From Bacteroidaceae bacterium (GTDB taxonomy: Bacteria > Bacteroidota > Bacteroidia > Bacteroidales > Bacteroidaceae), in contig CABIVS010000001.1 in NCBI GenBank assembly GCA_902362375.1, positions 543,820 to 607,819 of the forward strand: a stretch of 64,000 bases of DNA, given 5' to 3'. A model generated the notes under the pieces. It was not told where the DNA came from. It saw only the letters and a program-made list of their open reading frames with translations, and searched no databases. Made by a program: the position numbers and the translations under genes. Each line of letters opens with the position of its first letter. Positions within the stretch are counted from its first letter, which is position 1. This document shows positions 8,076 to 19,440 of the stretch, piece after piece.

Positions 8076-9569
8076 ATGAAAAGATTCAGTAAATTAATGT
8101 CACTGCTTTTATTCGCGGCAGTCACACAGTACAGTTGCATCAATGATGCAGATGTGGTCATCGCCGATGACACTCATTCAGAGTCAAATGGTAATCTCGC
8201 CTTGTTCTTCGAGATTCCAAACGTTGCTACCAGCCGAAGTGCCGAATCGTCCGGCGTTACCACCGAAGGTTCGAAAGAAGAATATGCGGTAAAGAGTCTC
8301 ACAGTTTATCTATTTGACTCGACCACAAAAACGCTCAAAGATCAGCAGGAACTGAAGAACATCAACCGGACAGTTACGAGCGGTCAAAACATACAGTACA
8401 CCGCTGACAAAATCACTGTAAATCCGGGAACTTATAACATCTTTGCCATAGCTAACGGAAAAGCAATCACTGGAAATATCAGCACACAAGAGGCTTTTCT
8501 GAATGCAGTTGATGCCGTTACTTACAGTGCAGGAAAAATTCCAAGCGTACCCGAAAACGGTTTCGTTATGACCAATCGTGGAGCTGCCAATCTGAACGTT
8601 GAAGTGAAGAAACCTACAGATTCCGATAAAGTGACCAGTGTATCTATTGGTCTCGAACGCGTGGTTGCCAAAGTCGAACTGACTCAAACACAGGAAACTT
8701 TCCCGCTAACAGACCCAGCCGGAAAGACCTACTGTACAATCAAACTGAACAATTTCAGAATGTTGAACCTGGCAACCCAGTTCTATACTTTCCGCCATAC
8801 AGCGGTACTGAACAGTTTCCAGGAACCAGATTCATATACTGATGAAAACTTCGGTGATATCAACGACAACAATGGTTATGTTATCGATCCCTATTTCTTC
8901 AAGAAAACAGTGGAGAATGCCGGGGACTTTACAAACGCCGATGGTTTCTTCGCACAAGCTCTAGTACAGTTGGATATCAACGACGGCAACTGGGCAGGTA
9001 TGGCGCAAGCTAACAGTTGGTCACATATCTACTGCCTGGAAAACTGTATGTTCCTTGACGCCCAACTGAACGCATACAGCACGGGAGTTATGTTCAAAGC
9101 CAACATGGATATTGCCCCCGACCGCGTTTTCAATGAAAATGGCGATGTAGTTAGCAATCAGTCCAACTGGCCGACTAATATGTTCTACTTCAATTACAAC
9201 TTTTATACCAGCGTAGATGCAATCCGTAAACTAGTCCTTAATAATTTGCCCAATGATGTCACTGACAACTCGACAACAGAAGAACTAGCCCGATATAGTA
9301 TCAAACGTTTCAAGAAAACGGAAAACTACTCTTGTTATTACAATTACTGGATCAAACACCTTGATAATAATTCTCCGGAAATGGGTGTTATGGAATTCGG
9401 TATCGTACGCAACAATATATACAGATTGTCAGTCAACAAAATTGCAGGACTCGGTAGCGGCGAACCTTTCATCGACCCGGATCAGCCGGATGAATATAAA
9501 GCCGAACTAGACATCAATTTCAATGTTTTTCCGTGGGCCGTACGTAATCAAGATGTAGAACTTGAATAA
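8076..9569 (+). CDS. Mfa1-family major fimbrial subunit (fimbrillin)
   Basis: The 497-residue protein is a lipoprotein precursor (MKRFSKLMSLLLFAAVTQYSC, Cys at 21). The N-terminal half has the fimbrillin beta-sandwich pattern with AVKSLTVYLFDSTTKTL, and the C-terminus has NNIYRLSVNKIAGLGSGEP, the hallmark of the Mfa1 C-terminal region. In this family (type V pili) the lipidated precursor reaches the outer membrane, is cut by an Arg-specific protease and polymerises by strand exchange. Arg residues near 55 (TSR) are candidate processing sites. It precedes the Mfa2-like anchor gene by 31 bp, as in Porphyromonas mfa loci. Expression is predicted to be phase variable. Confidence 0.87.
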   Translation: MKRFSKLMSLLLFAAVTQYSCINDADVVIADDTHSESNGNLALFFEIPNVATSRSAESSGVTTEGSKEEYAVKSLTVYLFDSTTKTLKDQQELKNINRTVTSGQNIQYTADKITVNPGTYNIFAIANGKAITGNISTQEAFLNAVDAVTYSAGKIPSVPENGFVMTNRGAANLNVEVKKPTDSDKVTSVSIGLERVVAKVELTQTQETFPLTDPAGKTYCTIKLNNFRMLNLATQFYTFRHTAVLNSFQEPDSYTDENFGDINDNNGYVIDPYFFKKTVENAGDFTNADGFFAQALVQLDINDGNWAGMAQANSWSHIYCLENCMFLDAQLNAYSTGVMFKANMDIAPDRVFNENGDVVSNQSNWPTNMFYFNYNFYTSVDAIRKLVLNNLPNDVTDNSTTEELARYSIKRFKKTENYSCYYNYWIKHLDNNSPEMGVMEFGIVRNNIYRLSVNKIAGLGSGEPFIDPDQPDEYKAELDINFNVFPWAVRNQDVELE

Positions 9570-9600
9570 GTATTGGCCACCCGAACTAAATTTATTATAA

Positions 9601-10575
9601 ATGCGTCCATTTTTACTCTATATTATCAGTGCCATCGCCTTGTTCTCATCCTGTGACTGGGTGAACGACGACTTGTCAGACTGCCCTTCCGGGACTTGGC
9701 TGAAAATCTCGTATACCTATAATATACTAGATGTGGACGCTGCCTCCACACAAGTAAGCGATATTACCATCCTTGCTTTCGACAAGGATGATAAATATGT
9801 GGATCGAGTGGACGTAGACAGCATTACATTACATCAAGGCTACTGTATGGTAAAAGTACCATTTCCCGAAGGAACTTATCGTCTGCTTATATGGGGAGGG
9901 ACATCCAACCATATGTACCAGCTCCCTAATCTCAAAGCCGGACAAACGGAACGAAGGTCCCTGAATATATCACTGGCATGCGACAATAAGAACCAGTCGG
10001 ACAGGAAACTGAATGCACTCTTTTACAGTAGCCTTGAAAATATTACTATTAGTCAAAAATATCAGGTTATTACCGCCAATTTAGTGAAAGATACTAATTA
10101 TTTCTCATGCATTCTTCAAGATGAAGCAAATGCTCCTCTACGCCAAGAGGACTTTTCCTTTACGCTAGAATCTGGCAACGGAATAATAGACTATACAAAC
10201 ACACCGGTCGGTACAACTCCAGTCTACTATCTTCCATATCAGAAGGAAGTGGCTGTAATGTCCGAGCAAACTCCGGTCATTCATGCGAGATTAAATACAT
10301 TACGTATCATGAAAGGGGATCAGACAACCTTATCGATCAAACATATACCAAGCGGCCAGAACATTCTTCGTCTCCCACTCACCCAATATCTGTTGTTATC
10401 CAAAATCTACAATGATATAGGTGAAATGAGTGACCAGGAGTATCTCGACCGTCAGGACTCATATACGCTTTTGTTCTTTATCCAGTCATCGGATACCGGG
10501 ATTCCGAAGATATGCCCAAGAATGCAAGTTAACGGATGGATTATACGCCTGAACAACTCCGAACTGGAGTCTTAA
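9601..10575 (+). CDS. Mfa2/FimB-family fimbrial anchor or tip lipoprotein
   Basis: The 324-residue lipoprotein (MRPFLLYIISAIALFSSC, Cys at 18) continues with DWVNDDLSDCPSGTWLKISY; the D-D-L-S-D-C-P segment is typical of the FimB/Mfa2 family. Segments such as ILAFDKDDKYVDRVDVDS and GTYRLLIWGG fit its beta-sandwich domains. Mfa2 anchors and limits the length of Mfa1 fimbriae in P. gingivalis, and the same role is inferred here. It is the last gene of the operon and is followed by a strong terminator. Confidence 0.87.
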   Translation: MRPFLLYIISAIALFSSCDWVNDDLSDCPSGTWLKISYTYNILDVDAASTQVSDITILAFDKDDKYVDRVDVDSITLHQGYCMVKVPFPEGTYRLLIWGGTSNHMYQLPNLKAGQTERRSLNISLACDNKNQSDRKLNALFYSSLENITISQKYQVITANLVKDTNYFSCILQDEANAPLRQEDFSFTLESGNGIIDYTNTPVGTTPVYYLPYQKEVAVMSEQTPVIHARLNTLRIMKGDQTTLSIKHIPSGQNILRLPLTQYLLLSKIYNDIGEMSDQEYLDRQDSYTLLFFIQSSDTGIPKICPRMQVNGWIIRLNNSELES

Positions 10576-10701
10576 AAACGTATGGCGAAATAGTATGTGA
10601 ACAATATTTAGGTGAGATGTATTTACAAAGGCTACTGCGAAGTACCCTAGCGGGCTCTTTTGCCCTCTGCTCATGTAATGTTTCCCACTACATGTAGCAT
10701 C

Positions 10702-10741
10702 TTAATAAAACGATTTTTCAAAGAAAATATCGTTTTATTAA
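10702..10741. repeat. 13-bp inverted repeat downstream of the fimbrial operon
   Basis: TTAATAAAACGAT (10702-10714) and its exact reverse complement (10729-10741) are separated by 14 bp. It could form a stem-loop in RNA and may assist termination. The loop is too short for a DNA inversion module. Confidence 0.6.
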
Positions 10742-10765
10742 AATTGTTTGTTTTGTTTGTGTTTC

Positions 10766-10809
10766 GTGCATTCTGTCCAAGCGAGGAGAGAATGCACTTT
10801 TTTTTTTGT
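10766..10809 (+). terminator. Rho-independent terminator of the fimbrial operon
   Basis: GTGCATTCT (10766-10774) pairs with AGAATGCAC (10789-10797), followed by a run of ten or more T. The rest of 10576-11010 is AT-rich with no credible gene. Confidence 0.85.
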
Positions 10810-11010
10810 TACAAGAGAAATCACAAATAAGTAGCCTTTTTAGTTCATTATAATATAATAAGGTATATGAAAGAGGACACCTTCCAGTTTTTTTACCGGA
10901 AAGAAGTTTTTTTATAAAAAGTAAAGCATTCTATTTCATTGAATATCAAGATAAAAGAATGGTCAATTTGAAAAAAAACGCATATTCCACGAAAATTTTC
11001 CTATGAATCA

Positions 11011-11041
11011 TTTGTCAGTTTCAAAAAAGTTCCTACCTTTG
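11011..11041 (+). promoter_or_regulatory. Promoter of tRNA-Glu / rpsT
   Basis: TTTG (11011-11014), a 19-bp spacer, then TACCTTTG (11034-11041): a perfect Bacteroides promoter. Transcription should begin near 11048, about 58 nt before the tRNA. Confidence 0.85.
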
Positions 11042-11105
11042 CATCCGCAATCGAGAAACAAACACAGATTCGAGAAAGCAAAACGCAGAAATGCAACAAT
11101 AGGAT

Positions 11106-11177
11106 GGCCCGTTCGTCTATCGGTTAGGACGCAAGATTTTCATTCTTGAAAGGGGGGTTCGATTCCCCCACGGGCTA
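11106..11177 (+). tRNA. tRNA-Glu (anticodon TTC)
   Basis: The 72-nt sequence folds as a cloverleaf: acceptor GGCCCGT pairs with ACGGGCT (one G-U), the anticodon stem CAAGA/TCTTG encloses loop TTTTCAT with anticodon TTC, and the T arm is GGGGG-TTCGATT-CCCCC. The CCA end is not encoded. It lies 42 bp before rpsT and appears to share its promoter, so processing of the tRNA would release the rpsT mRNA. Confidence 0.95.
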
Positions 11178-11219
11178 CAAGTTAAAAGAATAAAGAACTA
11201 AAAAAATAGATTAGTCGAG

Positions 11220-11474
11220 ATGGCAAATCATAAATCATCACTGAAAAGAATCAGACAAGAAGAGACTAGAAGACTTCACAACAGATATTATGGCAAGACC
11301 ATGAGAAATGCTGTTAGAAAGCTTCGTGCAACTACTGATAAAGCAGAAGCAGTTGCAATGTACCCAGGCATTACAAAGATGTTGGATAAGTTGGCTAAGG
11401 TGAATATTATTCACAAGAACAAAGCTAGCAATCTGAAATCTAAGTTAGCTCTTTACATCAACAAGCTCGCTTAA
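11220..11474 (+). CDS. rpsT: 30S ribosomal protein S20
   Basis: The 84-residue basic protein begins [21 protein letters not shown] and has the A-K-R-A-like helical pattern and length of bacterial S20, which binds 16S rRNA in the body of the small subunit. It sits directly after tRNA-Glu under one promoter and is closed by a terminator 33 bp after its stop. Confidence 0.97.
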   Translation: MANHKSSLKRIRQEETRRLHNRYYGKTMRNAVRKLRATTDKAEAVAMYPGITKMLDKLAKVNIIHKNKASNLKSKLALYINKLA

Positions 11475-11506
11475 TAGAAAGAATTTTATAATTCTACATA
11501 GCATCC

Positions 11507-11536
11507 AGGCTGAACTTTTAAGTTCGGCCTTTCTTG
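11507..11536 (+). terminator. Rho-independent terminator after rpsT
   Basis: AGGCTGAAC (11507-11515) pairs with GTTCGGCCT (11522-11530; one G-U) and is followed by TTCTTGTTT. Confidence 0.8.
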
Positions 11537-11543
11537 TTTATAA

Positions 11544-13631
<2,088 letters not shown>

Positions 13632-13679
13632 TTTAAATAATTACGTTTTATAAACCAACCTCACATCTTACAACGAGGA

Positions 13680-13724
13680 AACGCCGATGGCGAAGGAACA
13701 TCCTTCGATCGGCGTTTTTCTTTT
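13680..13724 (+). terminator. Terminator after gyrB
   Basis: AACGCCGAT (13680-13688) pairs with ATCGGCGTT (13708-13716), with an inner CGAAGGA/TCCTTCG stem, followed by TTTTCTTTT. Confidence 0.85.
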
Positions 13725-13842
13725 GCCCAAAGGGTCTTTATGTTCGAATAGTTCAACTGCCTATCTCTTAATAAAAGCTAACAGCAGAAACGTTTTCCAT
13801 ACAAAATCACTATCTTGCATAAAAAGCAAAGAAAACATAACT

Positions 13843-14052
13843 ATGAAAATGAAAACTACTGCTCCTAATCCATTATTTGCAAAGATCAGGTTGTTTCTTA
13901 TTGTATTGACTTCCTGTGTGATCGCCACTTGTATCTTCTTGATTATTATTCATCCGGAAGTATGGATGATACCGGCATGCGGAATAATAATCGCATTGTG
14001 TATTTTACTATATCAAGTATATTGCATACGCAAGAACCGGAAGAGAATTTAA
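13843..14052 (+). CDS. Small two-helix membrane protein
   Basis: The 69-residue product (MKMKTTAPNPLFAKIRLFLI...) has two hydrophobic segments, about residues 15-36 and 41-60, and a basic C-terminus (RKNRKRI), suggesting an inner-membrane hairpin protein. The frame is open upstream to 13687, but that would start inside the gyrB terminator, so I use the ATG at 13843. Its stop overlaps the stop of the convergent DUF3109 gene by 4 bp. I do not recognise a family. Confidence 0.55.
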   Translation: MKMKTTAPNPLFAKIRLFLIVLTSCVIATCIFLIIIHPEVWMIPACGIIIALCILLYQVYCIRKNRKRI

Positions 14053-14630
14053 ATATATTGTTGCTTTTTCAGTTCTTCGGCAACAGTAACCAGTTCTTTG
14101 TACCATTCTTCACCGAACTTACGGATTAAAGGCTCTTTCAGAAACTGATATACGGGAAGATTCTCTTTTTTTCCCAGCAAAACCGCTGCTTTGCATATGT
14201 CCCAACGATTATAATTCACCGCTTTATAAGGTCCGTAATCTCCAATCCGGATAGGGTAAAGATGGCAGGACACCGGTTTATAGAAAGCAGTCTTTCCCGC
14301 TCGATAGGCCTTTTCGATTGCGCAATAACAACAACCGTTCTCATCATAACAAGTAAACACACAGTCCTTATTATTGACAATAGAAGTCACCAAATCACCT
14401 TCCTGATCCGTATATACCACCCCTTGCTTTTCAATCACCGCACGTGCCTCCGGAGCCAGTTCGTCCCAGATAACCGGCAAAACTTCTTCCAACTCCATCA
14501 CCTCATCCAGCTCTACCGGAGCACCGGCATCACCTTCAATGCAACAAGCACCCTTACAGGCACCCAGATCGCAAAGAAACTTCTCCTGAAATACATCAAG
14601 AGATACTACTACATCACCTATTTGTATCAT
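14049..14630 (-). CDS. DUF3109 family cysteine-rich protein
   Basis: From the Met of MIQIGDVVVSLDVFQ the protein is 193 residues; the upstream 16-codon extension lies in an AT-rich repeat and is rejected. It has a metal-type cysteine pattern C20-x4-C25-x3-C29-C30 and further Cys in CVFTCYDENGCCYC and SCHLYPIRI, typical of DUF3109, related to YkgJ/FliB-type CxxxCxxCC proteins. Binding of zinc or an iron-sulfur cluster is likely; function is unknown. Confidence 0.85.
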   Translation of the reverse strand: MIQIGDVVVSLDVFQEKFLCDLGACKGACCIEGDAGAPVELDEVMELEEVLPVIWDELAPEARAVIEKQGVVYTDQEGDLVTSIVNNKDCVFTCYDENGCCYCAIEKAYRAGKTAFYKPVSCHLYPIRIGDYGPYKAVNYNRWDICKAAVLLGKKENLPVYQFLKEPLIRKFGEEWYKELVTVAEELKKQQYI

Positions 14631-14631
14631 C

Positions 14632-14808
14632 TTAAATTGAGAATTAAAAATTGAGAAATAAATGTTTTGATAAAACAAACTCTTTTTCAGATCCTACTAA
14701 AAACTTGTATGCGTTTACTATACGAATAGCAAACGCATACGATTTAACATGAATAGCATTATTCTTAGCTATCATTTTTTAATTTTTAATTCTCAATTCT
14801 CAATTTAT
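14632..14808. repeat. AT-rich inverted-repeat spacer element
   Basis: Arms built from the words AATTGAGAATT and AAAAATT (14637-14658) recur inverted at 14774-14808 (TTTTTAATT and CTCAATT words), enclosing an 115-bp centre. The element fills the DUF3109/gpmI gap and touches both genes. A similar element, built from the same words, lies at 34028-34122. Confidence 0.6.
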
Positions 14809-16314
14809 CAACACTTTTCCGTCCATTTCAGCCGGAACAGCCAGCCCCATAATCTTGAGAATAGTCGGAGCAACATCTGCCAGACGACCGTTTTCTACTT
14901 TCGCAGCTTTGTTCTCAGTTACGTAAACACAAGGAACAGGGTTCAAAGAGTGAGCAGTGTTCGGAGTACCGTCTTCGTTCAAAGCGTGGTCAGCGTTACC
15001 ATGATCAGCAATGATAATTGCTTCGTAATCCTGTGCTTTGGCAGCTTCAATTACATCTTTCACGCAAGCATCTACAGCAATAACAGCTTTCTCGATTGCT
15101 TCATAAATACCGGTATGACCTACCATGTCACCATTAGCGAAGTTCACTACGATGAAATCATATTTGTTCTCGTTGATGGCAGCCACCAGTTTGTCTTTTA
15201 CTTCGAAAGCGCTCATTTCCGGCTTCAAGTCGTAAGTAGCCACTTTGGGAGAAGGAACAAGAATACGATCTTCTTTGTCAAACGGAGTTTCACGTCCACC
15301 ATTGAAGAAGAATGTTACGTGTGCATACTTTTCTGTTTCAGCGATATGAAGTTGGCTCAAGCCTTTAGAAGCAAGATATTCGCCCAATGTATTAGATACA
15401 TTATCTTTGTCAAACAGGATATGAACACCCTTGAAAGAAGCATCGTACGGAGTCATACAGTAATATTGCAGGCCCGGGATAGTGTGCATACCGGCTTCCG
15501 GCATATCTTGTTGAGTCAATACAACAGTCAACTCTTTGGCACGGTCATTACGGTAGTTGAAGAAGATAACCACATCACCTTCTTTGATTGTTCCGTCGCA
15601 GTTGGCATTCACAATCGGTTTGATGAATTCATCTGTAACACCTGCATTATAAGAGTCCTGCATGGCCTGAACCATATCGGTAGCTTTCTCACCTATGCCG
15701 TTTACAAGCAGGTCATAAGCTTCTTTTACACGTTCCCAGCGTTTGTCACGGTCCATAGCGTAATAACGGCCGATGATAGAAGCAATCTTGCCTGCAGATT
15801 TCTCACAGTGTGCAGAAAGTTCTTCGATAAAGCCTTTACCGCTCTTCGGGTCAGTGTCACGACCATCCATGAAGCAGTGGATAAATGTATTGTCGATGTT
15901 ATATTCTTTAGCGATATCGCAAAGTTTGAAGAGATGAACGAGTGAGCTGTGTACGCCACCGTTAGAAGTCAGCCCCATAAAGTGAACACTCTTTCCGTTT
16001 TCTTTTGCATAAGAGAAAGCAGAAACGACTTCAGGATTTTTCAGGATGCTATTATCAGCACATGCACGATTGATTTTTACCAAATCCTGATAAACCACGC
16101 GTCCGGCACCGATATTCAAGTGACCTACTTCCGAGTTACCCATCTGTCCGTCGGGCAAACCTACGTTTTCACCGCTTGCCTGAAGTTGAGAGTGAGGATA
16201 AGTAGTCATCAGATAATCCCAGTAAGGAGTGGGCGTGTTGAAGATTACGTCGTCTTTCTTTTGGTCACCTAATCCCCAACCATCGAGGATCATTAAAAGG
16301 GCTTTCTTACTCAT
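14800..16314 (-). CDS. gpmI: 2,3-bisphosphoglycerate-independent phosphoglycerate mutase
   Basis: The 504-residue enzyme interconverts 3- and 2-phosphoglycerate in glycolysis using two Mn ions. D11 (ILDGWGLG) and the catalytic Ser61 ([15 protein letters not shown]) are present, as is the metal-ligand region [10 protein letters not shown] near the C-terminus. Length matches the family. It is monocistronic with a good promoter at 16355-16362. Confidence 0.96.
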   Translation of the reverse strand: MSKKALLMILDGWGLGDQKKDDVIFNTPTPYWDYLMTTYPHSQLQASGENVGLPDGQMGNSEVGHLNIGAGRVVYQDLVKINRACADNSILKNPEVVSAFSYAKENGKSVHFMGLTSNGGVHSSLVHLFKLCDIAKEYNIDNTFIHCFMDGRDTDPKSGKGFIEELSAHCEKSAGKIASIIGRYYAMDRDKRWERVKEAYDLLVNGIGEKATDMVQAMQDSYNAGVTDEFIKPIVNANCDGTIKEGDVVIFFNYRNDRAKELTVVLTQQDMPEAGMHTIPGLQYYCMTPYDASFKGVHILFDKDNVSNTLGEYLASKGLSQLHIAETEKYAHVTFFFNGGRETPFDKEDRILVPSPKVATYDLKPEMSAFEVKDKLVAAINENKYDFIVVNFANGDMVGHTGIYEAIEKAVIAVDACVKDVIEAAKAQDYEAIIIADHGNADHALNEDGTPNTAHSLNPVPCVYVTENKAAKVENGRLADVAPTILKIMGLAVPAEMDGKVLIN

Positions 16315-16354
16315 AATATTTCAATATTTAAATTATCACTCTGATTTTCGGGCG

Positions 16355-16362
16355 CAAAGGTA
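16355..16362 (-). promoter_or_regulatory. Predicted -7 box for gpmI
   Basis: The minus strand reads TACCTTTG, matching TAnnTTTG, 41 bp before the gpmI start. The -33 region is imperfect. Confidence 0.6.
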
Positions 16363-16514
16363 CAAAAAAGATGGTTACGTAAACGTTTAATCTATGTTAA
16401 GTTACAGGGCAGAAGTGCACCAGGCTATGGATGTTTTTCTTACTTTGTAAAAGTACTTTCAATATATTGATCGAAAAACACGATACAAAAGGCGGAACCT
16501 ACTTCATTTTTCCG

Positions 16515-16522
16515 TACCTTTG
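16515..16522 (+). promoter_or_regulatory. Predicted -7 box for the corA-like gene
   Basis: TACCTTTG at 16515-16522 predicts a start near 16529 and a 5' leader of about 130 nt. No clear -33 TTTG. Confidence 0.6.
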
Positions 16523-16528
16523 CATCGC

Positions 16529-16661
16529 TTTAAAAATAAAATCATAGAAATATGGACGATTCAAACCCGCGAACGTGCACAACTAGTATTAATTAAAGCG
16601 AACAGAGTCATTGAAACCTGATGCCTCTGCTCGTGTCAAACAAACGAAAGGAGGCAATAAG
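16529..16661 (+). promoter_or_regulatory. Structured leader of corA: short ORF and sequestered ribosome site
   Basis: The leader contains a 14-codon ORF (16552-16596, MDDSNPRTCTTSIN) and then TGCCTC (16622-16627), which can pair with GAGGCA (16651-16656). That stem would bury part of the Shine-Dalgarno sequence AAAGGAGG (16647-16654), which is unusually strong for Bacteroides. The layout suggests translational control or attenuation of the magnesium transporter; this is inference. Confidence 0.4.
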
Positions 16662-17591
16662 ATGAGAACGTATCTTTATTGTGAAGCTGGCTTTGTGGAA
16701 AAAGCTCAATGGCTTCCTAACAGCTGGGTAAATGTAGTATGCCCGAATAACGATGACTTTGAATTTCTAACTCAAACTCTCAACGTACCCGAATCATTTC
16801 TTAATGACATAGCCGATACGGACGAACGTCCGCGTACGGATACGGAAGGTAACTGGTTATTGACCATTCTTCGTATCCCTGTACAGATTGCGCAAAACAG
16901 CACTCTGCCTTTCAGCACCGTACCAATTGGTATCATCACCAACAATGAGATCATTGTGTCCGTCTGTTATCATAACACTGATCTATTACCGGATTTTATT
17001 GAACACACCCGCCGAAAAGGGATTGTTGTGCGCAACAAACTGGATCTGATTCTCCGGATCATCTATTCTTCTGCCGTGTGGTTCCTGAAGTATCTAAAGC
17101 AGATAAACATAGACATCAGCGCCGCAGAAAAGGAACTAGAGCGAAGCATCCGCAACGAGGACCTGCTCCGGCTGATGAGACTGCAGAAAACACTTGTCTA
17201 CTTCAACACTTCCATCCGCGGAAATGAAGTAATGATAGGAAAGTTAAGAACTATCTTCCAGGATACGGATTATTTGGACACAGAACTTGTGGAGGATGTT
17301 ATTATCGAATTGAAACAAGCACTTAACACGGTGAATATTTACAGTGATATTCTCACGGGAACAATGGATGCTTTTGCCTCTATTATCTCCAATAACGTGA
17401 ATACGATCATGAAACGTATGACAAGTTTATCCATCGTCCTGATGCTCCCGACATTGATTGCCAGTTTCTATGGTATGAATGTGGATATTCATCTGGAAGA
17501 GGTACCCTTCGCTTTCTCTTTGATTGTACTCTTCTCCATTGGATTGTCAACTCTTGCATTTGTGATATTCCGGAAGATAAAATGGTTCTAA
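16662..17591 (+). CDS. corA: CorA-family divalent cation (Mg/Co) transporter
   Basis: The 309-residue protein begins MRTYLYCEAGFVEKAQWL, chosen because AAAGGAGG ends 7 bp before this ATG; the frame is open to 16611. It has the large N-terminal cytoplasmic domain of CorA, a long helix region (about 150-235), and two C-terminal transmembrane helices with the signature YGMN (in LIASFYGMNVDIHL) at the end of the first. CorA pentamers pass Mg2+ across the inner membrane. The tail FRKIKWF is basic as usual. Substrate may be Mg2+, Co2+ or Zn2+. Confidence 0.93.
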   Translation: MRTYLYCEAGFVEKAQWLPNSWVNVVCPNNDDFEFLTQTLNVPESFLNDIADTDERPRTDTEGNWLLTILRIPVQIAQNSTLPFSTVPIGIITNNEIIVSVCYHNTDLLPDFIEHTRRKGIVVRNKLDLILRIIYSSAVWFLKYLKQINIDISAAEKELERSIRNEDLLRLMRLQKTLVYFNTSIRGNEVMIGKLRTIFQDTDYLDTELVEDVIIELKQALNTVNIYSDILTGTMDAFASIISNNVNTIMKRMTSLSIVLMLPTLIASFYGMNVDIHLEEVPFAFSLIVLFSIGLSTLAFVIFRKIKWF

Positions 17592-17599
17592 TACAAAAA

Positions 17600-17648
17600 A
17601 CAGCTCACCATCTGTGATCCTTTAGAGGACTCTAAGACGGTAAGCTGT
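17600..17648. terminator. Hairpin between convergent corA and DUF5723 genes
   Basis: Arms 17600-17613 and 17635-17648 form a 14-bp stem with two mismatches (ACAGCT...AGCTGT outside). TTTTTT follows ten bases later. It probably ends corA transcription. Confidence 0.5.
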
Positions 17649-17718
17649 AAATTATACGTTTTTTATTCGATAGAGAATTAATTAAAAGAGAATGTTTAGA
17701 GAGAGAAATTAAAATATC

Positions 17719-19260
17719 TTATCCTTCTTTATTTGCTTTTCTTCCGCCCAACGGAATAGAAACTCCAACGAATCCGTTCACAGAGTTAGAGTTCTTACCT
17801 AAGAACATATAGTCAGTTCCGACAAACAAAGGACCTAATTTCAGACCCAGACCGAAAGATTTACCGGCTGACTGGATAGCAGAGTAGCTAAGTGCTACAT
17901 TGAACCAGCTTTTCGGACGGTAGTTTGCAGAGAATGTTAATTCTGTAAGAGCATCAGGCTGTACAAAACGAGTTGTTGACAATACACCTACTGCTAATTT
18001 GTTATTGAAGAATCCATATTCTGCACCTAATACTAGGGTAGAAGCAAGACGAGATTTACGAGATTCTTTTGCATCACCTACTTCAAGTTGCAACATGTCA
18101 TAGTTAAGCACATCACCTTGTGTCACAAGATCCATATAATTTTCAGCATCGCTTTGTAATTGGTTCAACGCACCTGTAACACTAGATTGCGGATTAGCTG
18201 GATCAATCATGGCTGCATAAGTACTTCCTTTAAGATCAATTGGATCCGGATTAGCAGATGCAATCTTTGTACTTGATTTAGACCAAGAAATAAAACCCAA
18301 ATCGAGAATAGAAGCAGATACAGTCAGGTTATCCAAGATTTTATAAGAAGCACCTAAATCAATACCGAAGCCATAACCAGCGATGCCTAATTTACCACTG
18401 TCAAAGTCGAAATCAGTTACATAGTCTTTACCTTCTTCTTCTTTTAGTTCCAGACCTTTGAAAGAACTCTTCAGTTCGGCACCAACATTTAAGTTAGCAT
18501 GATAATTATCAAACTTAGCTTTCAATTCTTGAGCTCTTGCAGTAATTTCTGCAGGAGTACCTGACCAATAGCTATCACTTGACCACTCATTTATTTGTTG
18601 ATCTGTAGGCAAATTAGCACTCATCGCAATTCTATTAAGTTTCAGTTCCATGTTGCCAATACCTAATAAAGCTTTTACCCTAGCACCAACAGTCAAACGA
18701 CTATTAATCTGACGTGAAAGTCCTAAACCAATTTCCGTATAAGCATTGATATTCAATTGCTGACCACTAATATCATAGTTACTGTTTCTCCAATTGTCTT
18801 CAATTGTTTCCATCTGATTCAGGAAATTAAACATATTCTTTGTCAGGTTAGCACCAATATCTGTACGAAGACCAATATTGAATGACCAGAAGTTTTTTCC
18901 TTTATACCATCCTGCAGAAAGAATTTCTGTACTGAAGTTTACATTCAGTTTATTATTATCTTTCAGACGATTCATGAAATCCGGTTTAGTGTAGAAATCA
19001 TCGCCATCATCAATAATGTCAATGATATCCTGATAACCTAACGAAGTAGAACCAACCGTTGCATTGACAGCACCGATCACCGGAAGATTGAAGTAACCTT
19101 TAGTCGGTGTTAAAGCCGGATTCAGTTGTTGACGATAGTGAGTACCTTCCATGAAATAGGAAGTACGTAAAAACTGTGCATTTGCAGAAAGAGTGCAAAC
19201 CAACATAATAAAAAATACCCCAATGAGCTTAGAAGACCATAATAGCTTGTTCGTTGCCAT
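17719..19260 (-). CDS. DUF5723 outer-membrane beta-barrel protein
   Basis: From MATNKLLWSSKLIGVFF (513 residues) it has a signal peptide ending SANAQ, then FLRTSYFMEGTHYRQQLNPAL, the usual start of DUF5723 proteins, which resemble PorV/FadL-like barrels of Bacteroidetes. The C-terminal half is strand-rich with GLGLKLGPLFVGTDYMFLG and ends with SIPLG. Role unknown; it is probably an outer-membrane porin-like or secretion-associated protein. It is monocistronic with a TATCTTTG -7 box at 19294-19301. Confidence 0.8.
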   Translation of the reverse strand: MATNKLLWSSKLIGVFFIMLVCTLSANAQFLRTSYFMEGTHYRQQLNPALTPTKGYFNLPVIGAVNATVGSTSLGYQDIIDIIDDGDDFYTKPDFMNRLKDNNKLNVNFSTEILSAGWYKGKNFWSFNIGLRTDIGANLTKNMFNFLNQMETIEDNWRNSNYDISGQQLNINAYTEIGLGLSRQINSRLTVGARVKALLGIGNMELKLNRIAMSANLPTDQQINEWSSDSYWSGTPAEITARAQELKAKFDNYHANLNVGAELKSSFKGLELKEEEGKDYVTDFDFDSGKLGIAGYGFGIDLGASYKILDNLTVSASILDLGFISWSKSSTKIASANPDPIDLKGSTYAAMIDPANPQSSVTGALNQLQSDAENYMDLVTQGDVLNYDMLQLEVGDAKESRKSRLASTLVLGAEYGFFNNKLAVGVLSTTRFVQPDALTELTFSANYRPKSWFNVALSYSAIQSAGKSFGLGLKLGPLFVGTDYMFLGKNSNSVNGFVGVSIPLGGRKANKEG

Positions 19261-19293
19261 GATTTTAAACTTTTTAATTCTTATTATTGTTCG

Positions 19294-19301
19294 CAAAGAT
19301 A
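19294..19301 (-). promoter_or_regulatory. Predicted -7 box for the DUF5723 gene
   Basis: Minus strand TATCTTTG, 34 bp before the chosen start; -33 box unclear. Confidence 0.6.
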
Positions 19302-19440
19302 TAGCATTTCAATAACAAATAAAAGCACTAGGCAACACTTTTTTAGCCTAAACGGAACAATTTCACGGTTATCCGTAACAAAATCGTGCTTATTCTGCAA
19401 AAAAATGTAGAAAATATGTGCAAAATGAAATAAAGCGACC

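Noticed and set aside
10702..10741. Second invertible module
   Set aside because: The 13-bp inverted arms enclose only 14 bp and no promoter; this fits an RNA stem.
13687..13842. N-terminal extension of the small two-helix membrane protein
   Set aside because: It would start inside the gyrB terminator hairpin; the ATG at 13843 gives a clean membrane protein.
14749..15945. 398-codon frame on the plus strand
   Set aside because: It lies antisense to gpmI, whose protein is unmistakable; the antisense product has no domain and is low in Gly/Ala and rich in Phe/Val/Ser as expected from a shadow frame.
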